64,000 nucleotides of DNA from Seriola aureovittata (Eukaryota; Chordata; Actinopteri; Carangiformes; Carangidae), in contig NC_079375.1 in NCBI RefSeq assembly GCF_021018895.1, positions 1,908,060-1,972,059 of the forward strand. The letters are read 5' to 3'. Numbering within the stretch: the first letter of the stretch is position 1; every line of letters starts with the position of its first letter. The notes below the pieces were generated by a model that made no database searches, was not told the DNA's origin, and saw nothing but the letters and a program-made list of their open reading frames with translations. Shown here piece after piece: positions 46,566 to 56,435 of the stretch. The translations under genes were made by a program, and so were the position numbers.

Positions 46566-49121
46566 ACACACGTAGTCAGTAGCACCGCTGATGATGCTGA
46601 GCTGCAGAGCTGCAGGTGTGCACAGCCAGGTACTGAACATAGACCCGATGAACACGCAGCCTGCAGACGGACACACACCTGTGCGTGCGGACACACACCT
46701 GTGCGTGCGGACACACTGTCGGCAACAGGTCTCACCTTTCTCCCGGGCGACGTCCCACAGCTCCACAGCGGCCTTGTGGTTCATGGTCATGGGATACTCG
46801 ACGCAGACGTGTTTCCCTGCCTGCAGAAAAGTTCTGATGAGAAAGGAGGAGTTCTCTGGGTCAAAACGAGGAGCAGTTGCCTATTTACACATTCAGCAGC
46901 CGCACAGAAACAGTAACATTCATCTTGAGTGTGTGGTCTCCTCTAGCTGCGACATGTTCCACTGTGTTCACTTTCTCGCCCCTTTTTTCTGCCGCAAGGT
47001 CTTTCAGAGCACAGCCGCCGTGAACACACCCGCCCAGCACACATTCGCCCAGCACACACCCGCCCGGCACGGTGCCGTTACAACAGGAACACCGCAACTG
47101 CACCGCGCACGCCCTTCAAAATAAGTTTCACAAGTTTTAAAAGCTCACTCTCTCTCCACTGCATCTGTGTGTGTTTGCTCTGTCAGTGCATGTGATGAAA
47201 CCCTTGCCTGTCCAAACAGGAGTGGTAAACTCAACTGGCAGCGGAAAAGTGAATGTGATTGGTCATGACTGTCGCAACCTCCAACCTCAGCATAAAACAC
47301 CAAAGTGCATTTGGCACACCCGCTGAGTCACCGGGTAGGTGATCTGCAGCGCCGGTTGGATTTATGTTGTCACACATGTGGAAGTATTCACTGTACAGAC
47401 TACTGAGTGCGCACACACTTTACCTGACACTGTCCTCATGTAATGCGTTCTCAGTGCAGATGAAGGCCACCTGGATGTCCTCTCTGCTCACAGCCTCCTC
47501 AACCGAGATCTGACTCAGCCCCTGCTGAGGCTCCTGGCTCCGCCTGTGGACAGAAACACACCGTCACCTTCTGACGTGACGCACATACAGTGGGCAACAG
47601 TGATGACAAGAGATAAAACGATTATCGTGCCACAACAATTCTCAACCCTAAAAAAGATGTTTAAATGTTAAATGTGTGGTGTTTCATTATTACATCCCCA
47701 GAGGTCTGATGACGCTGATGTCGTTGATGTAACCGGAAAAGTGTTTGTCCAGATGTGCTGCGCTCTGGTTTGCACCAAAGGGAGCCTGAAGCTGTCACGT
47801 GCTTGTGGTTCATCTTCGTCTGTATCCACAGATATTTTTCACTTTCATAAATACTGATAAACACTCAGGTTTTTATTCACACTGACTTCCTATAACAGCC
47901 TGCACGACCCATGTTTTACGCGGGTCCATATTCCATAATATGGAGTAACACAATGCAGCAGCACACAATAAAACTTATGCAGTGTCAGCAAAATACTATC
48001 TATTTTATCTTTTAAAGACGAAGAGACCATTTTTTCCTAAGCTTTTATCTCCTCACGCCTCGACTGCTGCAGCAGCCTCTTCACCTGCCTCGCCCACAGA
48101 TCCGTCCATCAGCTCCAGACTTTGACCCAGATTCGGGAGAAGCTTTAAGCGTCCTTACTCCGGCTCCCAGTACGTTTCCGAATGGATTCGAAGATCCTAC
48201 TGTTGACCTCTAAAAGCTCCTGACAGCCTCTTTCCCTGTATAGCTGACCTCTGAACCGTAAAGAAACCGGCTTGTAGCCTGAGGTCTGTTAGTTGCTCCT
48301 GAGGCAAAACTAAAAACCGGAGGTGACGGAGGTTTTCACAGTCACAGCCTGAAACTGCCGGAGGAAATCAGCTGAGCCGAGTCAGTGACCTCTTTAAATC
48401 TCATCTTGAAACAAACTTTTATTCTAGAGCTTTTCCCCATTTTACTTCATTCTGTCTAAGTCAGCTTCATCAGTACCTACTAGATATTTATGCTTTTATT
48501 GATTTTTACTGCTCACTCTTGCTGCCTTTGGTTTATTTGCATATCAAGACACTTTAATTGTTTTTTTCTGATTTGCTTGTTTTAACTTATATGACCTGTG
48601 TGTCTTATTCTGCTGCTTTGCGTAAAACACTTTGTAACGTGGGTTTAGAAAAGTGCTCTATAAATAAAGATTATCATTATTATTATTATTATTGTCATTA
48701 ATTCCATTCATATACAATATTTTTTCATAATATCCAATATTATTGAATATAATTCAATTCTGGATATTGCCCCAGCCTATTGTAACACTCATGTTTTAAA
48801 GCCTTTTGCATCTGTGATATGAAAACATTAGATTTCCACACAGTTCCACAGGAATAAAGAGTCTGTGTCCTGGTCATAGTTTAGTTATAAAATCCAAGTG
48901 CAGCACAGGGGGCCTCTCCTGCGTGGCCCCCCCCCCCCCCCCGGACAAGGCCCATCAGCCAAAGAGTCAGTTGCATGCATGTACCTGTGTATGCTGGATT
49001 ACCTGGACACGAATCCTTTGACACTGAGGTTCTCTGCAGGACTCCCAGGCAGCGGAGACAACATGTCTCTGATTCTCACCGAGCCTGCTGTGCCGAGGCC
49101 GACCACCACTGCTCCCAACAT
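44877..49121 (-). CDS. blvra: Biliverdin reductase A (288 aa, six coding exons)
   Basis: Reduces biliverdin IXalpha to bilirubin with NAD(P)H in the cytosol, the step after haem oxygenase. Coding exons on the minus strand: 49121-49003, 47543-47424, 46833-46736, 46520-46413, 46254-46089 and 45132-44877; all junctions keep frame. The protein opens [20 protein letters not shown], a Rossmann nucleotide-binding loop (GLGTAG). [16 protein letters not shown] contains the Glu-Tyr pair at the active site of the mammalian enzyme. [20 protein letters not shown] and [12 protein letters not shown] are family signatures of the C-terminal sheet domain. Human BLVRA has 296 residues. The C-terminus ends [17 protein letters not shown], lacking the second Cys of the human HX10CC zinc motif and the basic tail. 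The start Met corresponds to human residue 8 or so and follows an acceptor (GTGTCTCAG) a few bases upstream, implying a non-coding first exon. Confidence 0.95.
45536..45551. repeat. (TA)n simple repeat in blvra intron 5
   Basis: About 8-9 TA units. The rest of the intron, 45133-46088, has no exon. Confidence 0.8.
46524..46571. repeat. (CA)n microsatellite forming a blvra splice acceptor tract
   Basis: On the transcribed (minus) strand this is (TG)n running straight into TCAG|GGGTG, the acceptor of the 108-nt exon 46520-46413. The usual pyrimidine tract is absent, its place taken by about 23 TG units. Confidence 0.95.
46667..46715. repeat. 22-bp tandem duplication in blvra intron 3
   Basis: GGACACACACCTGTGCGTGC occurs twice in tandem with a third partial unit. 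Confidence 0.8.
48070..48705 (+). mobile_element. L2-type LINE 3' end with (ATT)n tail
   Basis: Starts in the end of the reverse-transcriptase frame (CTGCAGCAGCCTCTTCACC gives the CSSLFT box) and ends with the classic L2 tail: ACACTTTGTAACGTGGGTTT, AGTGCTCTATAAATAAAG, then (ATT)n. Many stops break the frame. It lies in blvra intron 1, opposite to the gene. Confidence 0.8.
48925..48942. repeat. Poly(C) run
   Basis: About 17 C residues in blvra intron 1. Confidence 0.9.
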
Positions 49122-49129
49122 ACTGACTG

Positions 49130-50684
49130 AGACACAGAGCACACAGCTGAGAGAGGCGGTACGGAGATATGACTATAGATAACTAAGGGAAACAAATGTG
49201 CAAATTCAGCAGGGACATGAAATATATGCGTAAACATTTTAAAGGAGAGCTATTATCCTCATTTACAGCCGACTCCACTACAGCAGCTTTACATGGTTCA
49301 CAGTTCAAAACAAAACTGCCCGGTGCCGCCTCATCCTCTTACAGGTGAACGATGATTAGAAATATTATAGAAATCTCAATATGGTCAAGTGAAATATCCA
49401 AATCGCAGCAGCTGCAATTTTTTAATGTAAAGGATGTAAAGGAACATGTTTGTTTGGTATAAGAAACAAAAATCACATCATCATCTTTTCTATTCTTTAT
49501 ACAGGACAGAGCTCACAGCAGGACGTCCCTGTTCAGTAAATATTTAACCCATCTCCTGCTGATTGTGACATAACTCTGGATTTAGACTTTCGATCGCAAT
49601 CTGTATATGAATGTGTAAAGAAAAATCTGACATCAGATCGTTACAGGAAATAGAAAAACAATTGAAACCTTGTGTTCAGAGCAGACAGACACCTGAACAT
49701 CAGCTATGTTCATCTCAGCATCTGAAACTGTAGCCATGTTTAGTATGAACGTCCATCACTGAAACATTCTAAATATATGACAGGAAAAAAGGAGAAACAT
49801 AATAGGTCTCCATTAATAATAAATGTTTTTCCACATTTTAAACTCAATATAAAGCAGTTGTGTCTTGTTTCTCAATGGTCTGATTGTTTCCATTAAATTC
49901 TCATGATAAACTGATGAACTGTTGTATTAACCCATAAACTAATGTAATATGTACATATATTGAGTTTCCGCATATGAAATATATGTGCGTATAAAAAGAT
50001 ATACAAAATCTATATAAGAAACCTATTGGAGGAAAAAATGTCATATATTAATATATATTTGTTGCCCATACAAATATGTACGTTTATGTATGAAGCTTAC
50101 ATTGTAGACACACTGTATGTTACAAAGATGTATATCAGATGACAAAAACTAAGTAGTGAGTCTAAATGATCCTGCTGTGTAAACTACAGCTGCTTCTCTA
50201 CACTGCTAATGCGCAACCCGCGCCTCTCACTGTGGACATCATGTGACTTTAAATGTCTCTTCAGTGGCATTTAGCTGAGCAGACAAACAGCAGATGAAAT
50301 GAATGTTGCTATAACAACAGCGCAGGTCACACAGCGGCGGTGGTGGTGGAGGCAGGTGATCAAAGAGGTGTGAACCAGCCGTCGACACCTGTCCGGTGTT
50401 TTAGACATATAAGCCTGATATCACCCCCCCCCCCCCCCCAAAAAAAATAAAAAAATAAAAAAATAAAAAATTTAAAAACCTGCGGAATAACATTGATGCT
50501 ACTGACAGACTCTCTTTAATCCTTGAACCATGAAAACCGACAGCACAGAGCCCGGGAAACAGAGATCTCCGTTGCTGGAGCCGTAGAGAATAGAGATGAA
50601 TGGAAGCGGTTTGTGGCAGACGGTGACCCGGACTCAGCGTCGGTCTCCGGAGCAGAGAGAGAGGACACATCGCCGCCTCCTTAC
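49130..50684 (-). other. Probable first intron of blvra
   Basis: Between the acceptor just upstream of the first coding exon and a consensus donor at 50684 on the minus strand. AT-rich, with a poly(C)/poly(A) stretch at 50425-50480; no exon was found. Confidence 0.45.
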
Positions 50685-50900
50685 CTGTTTTATTTGTCCC
50701 ACGCGAAGAGATCCTGTTCCCGCCGCGGTGCGCTCCTCTGTTGCCCTGTTGGAAGTGACATAACACAGAAAAGTCAGTTGTCTAACTATCGCTCTGTGCG
50801 CATGGAGTCTGTTTTTAGCGCCGTCACGCATTACATAAGGAGCGCTCGTTATGCTGCAGAGGTACAGGCCTGCATGGTGGCAGAGGGGCGGGACTACTTT
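50685..50900 (-). promoter_or_regulatory. Probable blvra non-coding first exon and CpG promoter
   Basis: On the minus strand AAATAAAACAG|GTAAGGAGG is a strong donor at 50685/50684, and the upstream bases are CpG-rich (CCGCCGCGGTGCGCTCCTC on the plus strand, 50720-50738). This fits the 5'UTR exon required by the acceptor next to the blvra start codon. An antioxidant-response-type core (TGACGGCGC on the minus strand, 50826-50818) lies upstream of it. The transcription start is not defined. Confidence 0.45.
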
Positions 50901-50929
50901 TAAAGGCCCCTCTTCACTAATCACTCGGT

Positions 50930-52720
50930 ATTATAATCAGTATTAAATTCATGAGCTTGACTCGGTTTGATGGTCTGGCAACAACCGCACGAGACCAGAC
51001 TCTGTAACATCAGTCTGATCAATGTAAGTCATGTGACCTGAGCCAGATTCATGTTTCATACAAAATAAAGCAGCAACAAAAAGAACAAACACAAAAACAA
51101 AACAATAAAAAGAATTCCCTGAACAGTCATTGATACCAGCAGAAGTCTCTTCACTTATTGATCATTTATTATAGATTCTGACTGTGATGTACAGAGAATA
51201 TCAGTTTGTCATTCACAAAACATCTGATTCAGTTTTTCTTTTTTTGCACTGTGATAAAAACATCAAGATGTGTTTCGAGCTTATCACTTTACCACTCAAC
51301 ATAATCAATCAATGAAACAATCATCAGAAAACGAATAAACACTGAAGACCTGTTAGACCATTACCACACAGTGTCTTATCTCTCAGCATTAACACTCACT
51401 GTGACGCAGTAGAAAATTTAACAATGAAGAGAAAAGTAGAAACGGAGAAGTTAGAATAGAACCTGAACAGATCGTTCTGTGGTTTTGCTCCTGAAAAGAA
51501 GGAGGGGACATCGGGACATATACAGAGCTACAAGCAATAAGCTTTACTCTGGGTTCATTTATGAGTATCTGTCCATATTTCAAAAAAAGAGTAACAGAGT
51601 TCATCTCCCACTGAGCTCAGAAATAGTATGAGACACACCCGTGGAGTTCTGTGGCTGCGATAAGAGATAAGACATTTTTTCAAACTGTCTCCTGTCGTTT
51701 CTCTAAAGGACTCTGTAGTTCTTAGAGCCATGAGCTTTGGTCTCTTTGCTGCAAGTCTTTAAATAAATGGCTCATTATGACGTACTGTTTTTATTCTACT
51801 AACTTCCTGGGACACCTCTGGGTCCAGAATGCAGAGAGACAGGACATGTTGACATGTTTACTGTATATATAGGACTACTAGTTTATCACTGTTAGTGCTG
51901 ACATTGTTATTAACTTCATCAGTGTCAGAACTGATATCACCATTTGTCGCACTCTGTGAACAAACATCAGCACGGCTGAGTTCAATTGTTGGTGGTTATT
52001 AATAAGCTGATTCAGCTCGTTAACATTACACTTCCGGAGGGAGGGGGTGTTGTTGGGCAAATGTCTGCCATGTCTGCCATGTCATTGTCAGGTGGGTGTC
52101 GCCTCTCAGTCAGACCTCCTGTGCTGTTAAATATTTACCTCAGGAACATTTCTGTAGGATTGTTTTTACGATGATTGTAATAATTTTAGTGTGTTGTCAT
52201 TTTATAGGCCTATGATGTGAAGTTTGCTTTATAACTGAAACGTCAATCAGGTGGATATTAAAACATAGTAGTAGTAGTAGTAGTAGTATAACAGTGGATT
52301 ATTCATATAGCACTATGAATTTTGAATGATCAATGTGTTAAGAAAGATTGTCCTATTCTCTCTCCTATTGTATTTTGTATATGCATTTTGTGGTTAGTTG
52401 ACTTAATGCAGTCTTTGCCACATTTATTACAATATTTATTGTGACAATGTAAGTTTGCTAATTTGAACAAACTTGCCTCTATTCCTACAATAGAATTGAG
52501 TTTTTGATGTAGTATTTTTTTTATTCAAAAGAACCATAATAACACAAATTAAAGTAAATTTAATTTATACTATTGTTGCAGTATTGCAGGCTATTTAAGT
52601 TAAAACTGTTTAATGATTTATGCTGGTGGATATTTAGGTGCTAAAGGTGAGTGGTTGGTTAAACATCTGCCTCAGGGAAATTATTTACAACCACTGATAA
52701 AGATCACCCTATGGACATGT
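50930..52720. other. Intergenic stretch between blvra and coa1
   Basis: AT-rich, with an (AGT)n tract at 52268-52288. No exon or named repeat. Confidence 0.4.
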
Positions 52721-52724
52721 GTCG

Positions 52725-53160
52725 GGGGCAGCCGGAGGTAACAGAGGTAGATAAGAGGTCATTTATGTGATTACATTAACTGTCTTCCTTTGAGCGTGCT
52801 GAGCTTTAGGTTACATTTAAGGTCGGAGTCAGACGGGAAGGAGGAAGCCAGCAGAGCCAATCAGAAGACGCCAAAACGCCCGTGCACATTTCTTTGTTTG
52901 TACTTGTATAAATACACTGGATCAGGGAGAGTTAGGTTGTCAGACTGTGGACTGACCAACACTTGTTATTGGTTAGGAAAAGGCACATCTGATCCAGAAT
53001 TCTGTAATTGTTCATTTCTTGCTGAAAAGATTCACTAAGCAATTTGAACTAAATTCTTTGGTGTGGACATTCACTGGTCTTTTGAGTAATTTGAACACTG
53101 CACTCACCCCGTGGGGGTGAGAGTCACTATATAGGACCAGTACTTCTGCCCTCAGTAAGA
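52725..53160 (+). mobile_element. Possible solo LTR or promoter-like repeat
   Basis: A promoter-like layout: CCAATCAGAAG (52857), TATAAATA (52908), then a GC-balanced leader and a hairpin CTCACCCC-GTG-GGGGTGAG at 53103-53121. The outer bases TGTGTCGGGGG and AAGAATACA would fit LTR ends, but no target duplication, primer-binding site or second copy is present. The boundaries are guesses. Confidence 0.22.
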
Positions 53161-54200
53161 ATACAAGGTAGGAACATATCATCAGTCAGATACAAGTTGT
53201 CCACTTTGTAATGTCCTGCAAAAATAGGTAAAAATATCCCCTCTATATCATATAGTGCTCATCACTAATTTACCATCGTTTTATTACTTTAAAGAGTACA
53301 ATGTGCAGATGAAAGCAGAACAAAGCTGAAAGTGACAACTTTGAAATTGGGTACATGCTTTAAAGGGACACTGTATATTTCAATGTATAGTTATATATAT
53401 ATATAGTATATATAAACAGATTATGAATTTCTGTATCACTGAAATGTAACTGAAATTATATAATATGAATATTTGCTTATGATCAGTTTTGCTTGGTAAC
53501 CCAAGGAGCTTTGTCTTTACAGGTGTAATTCTGAAATACTTTGGAGCTTCAGTCCAAGCAGAGCCAGACAATTTATTTATGTCTTTATTCTTTTAGGTCA
53601 AAGGGGAGAGAATTGTATGTTGAGTTATGTTTCATGTTTAAGAACTTTTTTCTCAGAAATAAACATTTTTTGAGGAAAATCTGTTGCATTTATTGACGTA
53701 AAGAAGCCTCGTTGTTTACCTTTTATTATCATTTTCTCTAGCTTTTAATTGCTTGGGTCAACTTGAAATGTTTAATTTTAATTTGAGAGAGTTTTTCACA
53801 AATCTATCCTGTTATTCTCTTAAAGTGTAACAGATTGATGCCTCTCCACTAATCATCTTAAAGGGTTTGGAGTCCCCCCAACGTAGTTTGACAAAATAGG
53901 GGCCCCCAAACAGCATCTTGCATAGGGCCCCCAAAAAGCTATACATGGCCCTGGTTTCAGACCAGTATTACAGAGTCTATCACAGACCAGTATTACAGTC
54001 TAAAATCTGTGTGTTCATTCTGTTCTGATCATTTCCGATGCTTCAGTAAAGAGAAACTTCAGCCTCATGTGTTTTATTTTATCTATATATTTTTTATAAT
54101 GATTTGTTGTGACGTGATATATGACGTTATAAGACTCTGTAGTTACGGAATGACAGTACAGCAGTATAGACGCCGGCTGGCCCGAACATGAGCGGCACAC
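53160..54200. other. Intergenic stretch
   Basis: AT-rich, with a (TA)n tract at 53390-53412 and a repeat-like GGGCCCCCAAA pair at 53900-53935. No exon supported. Confidence 0.4.
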
Positions 54201-54302
54201 GCCAGAGTTTTAATGGAGCGAACCCCATACCCAATTGGCGCAAGTGTGTGTGACGTTCACGGAAGTAAACGGAGTAACGTTGTCCGACCGATTTGAAACA
54301 AG
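54200..54302 (+). promoter_or_regulatory. Probable coa1 promoter and non-coding first exon
   Basis: A CpG-containing stretch includes an ETS/GABP-type site CGGAAGT (54260-54266) and ends at a donor AACAAG|GTGAGA (54302/54303). GABP (NRF-2) sites are usual in promoters of nuclear genes for mitochondrial proteins. The link to coa1 is by position and strand. Confidence 0.4.
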
Positions 54303-54998
54303 GTGAGAGGTTTTTTTTCTCATTTTACTCCAAGTGAGGAACAACGACCAGTGTTCAAACCGTAACGTCCAAAACTAGACAGTCATAGGTTAGAGGTCAC
54401 GGCACGTGAGCCATGTAAACGTCATCAGTCAGCTGCAGTAAGACTGTGGCTCTGTAAGACCAGGGCGGAGGGATGTGTTATGTTGGACTGCAGGTGTGGA
54501 CAGTTGTGTATGTGTGCACGTGCTCTTTTTGGACATACACATACACAGGAAAGTTTTACTGCAAAACATTAACTTCGTGTATTCACTTATTTATATCAGG
54601 ACTTGTGTCGGTTTTTCTCTTGTTATCCGCAGATATTTGACATTAGATTTTATTATTATCAATCTGAGACTAAAATCGTTAAATACTAATTCAGCTGTAA
54701 CGTGCTGTGAAGCTTCTCCTCACCTGCCACTCTCCGAATCCTTCTGTCAGAGTTTCCTGCTGCTCATAAGCAGCTCAAACATCAACTAATATTTGTCTTT
54801 ATTTTTAATCAGCTGACGAACGTCACTGTGACGTCAGAGCTCACCTGTCTGTGTCTCTGTGCTCAGGACTCTGCTGCAGGATCCTCCTGATGAAATGATG
54901 CATCACATTCAGCTGATGAGCTGCGGCTCATTTACCCTCCAGTTCACATGTTCATAAATGAATGATAATAACTGAACTTCTGGTCCACTGGTGCACAA

Positions 54999-55018
54999 AG
55001 GGGGGGGGGGGGGGGGGG
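54999..55018. repeat. Poly(G) run
   Basis: About 19 G residues, in the upstream region of coa1. Confidence 0.9.
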
Positions 55019-55379
55019 TGACCTCAGTTCAGAACATATGATTCCTACATGTTCCTGTGATGATGAATGTTTGGGCTGATTTCAGATCAGCTGAGCTGGT
55101 GTCCTAGTCACATTCACATACATCATTATGAAAACAGGATGCAGTGGTTTGTCTTCCACTGGAGAACCATGGGAAAGTGGTTTATACAGACAAAAGAAGA
55201 AGAACAAAGGAATTTTTTTTCCTGCTTCCTTTTTTGTTCTGGTAAAAAAAACAAAAACATGAAAATGCATGTGCACAGAATATAAACCGTTGCCTCAGGT
55301 TACAAATCGCCACCAATGAACATCTATGGAGACAGAACTGAAACAAACGTCACTGAGCTCAGCTTTTTCTTTTCTCCAG

Positions 55380-55493
55380 TTCCACTGAAGATGAGGATGA
55401 GGTTTGTTTCGGGCCTGATGTGAACAGCTCACAAAGGGTTTCTGGATCTGAAGCAAACCGAAAGAGAAAACGAAGCCGGCGGGACTGAACCCT
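55380..55493 (+). other. Probable coa1 5'UTR exon with a short upstream frame
   Basis: Acceptor TTTTCTTTTCTCCAG before 55380 and donor CCT|GTAAGT after 55493 are both strong. The exon holds an ATG at 55391 opening a 10-codon frame (MRMRFVSGLM, stop ending 55423), and no frame joins it to the coa1 coding start. It is therefore read as untranslated leader. It could instead belong to another transcript. Confidence 0.45.
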
Positions 55494-56213
55494 GTAAGTG
55501 CATCAACACACGGTAACTCATAAATGCTTCAGACTAATATTATATCAGCTTATGTGAAATACAGCGCACTGTGGGGACTGGTAACGTTGGCTTTAACTGC
55601 AACTTCAAAAAACAGTCATATAAGAATGGAAATGATTCATCTACATTTATTTTCAAAGGCACTTTGAATGATTATCATGTATTAGTATTTACATTTTCCA
55701 TCCATGTGTCACACATGCACAACATCAACAGTTTGTTCTGTTTTGTTCAAAATTCATTCATGTTTATTTTCAGTATTCAGAGATGGTGACTTCCTTATGA
55801 AGTGTACATCACAGTAAATCTACAGCTGTTTTCAGATCTGATCTGAGTTATTACTCAGTTTGTAGTTTGAAGTACCTGAGCAGCCTGTTAGCTGTGTGTT
55901 CCAGTTATTGACTGTGGGGGGGATCAGCTGGCCAAACTTCTCAGAACTAACTTCCAGTTGTTTTTAGAACACAGACATAAACCTGTCTCTTCCACGCAGT
56001 ATCTTTGCTTCACACCTCTCTCATCTTGCCTCTTAAACTTCGAGATTTGAAAACCTCTGCATCAGACCACAGACTTGTGTTTCAGCTGACTTCAGTCTGA
56101 AGCTGTAGCTGAGATGCAGAGAGTGCTGTGTGTCTACATTTGTCCCAGTGAAATGACCAGACTTGTGTCTCTGTGTGTTCACGCTTAACAGGGAAGGAAA
56201 CAAACAAACAAAC

Positions 56214-56392
56214 ATGAGGGTTTCCACCAGTCACCTGCAGCAGCTCGCCATCTTCACCACTGTGCTGACGGGCGGGGGGGTCGGCATCATGTACTACCTG
56301 ATGCAGAGTGAGTACAGTACAGACAAGGCCTGTGTGTGTGTGTGTGTATTGAATGTTAAATGAACAATTGTAGGAGCTGAACAGCAAATGTC

Positions 56393-56435
<43 letters not shown>

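Noticed and set aside
46591..47124. 177-codon plus-strand frame
   Set aside because: It is antisense to a confirmed blvra exon and crosses tandem repeats.
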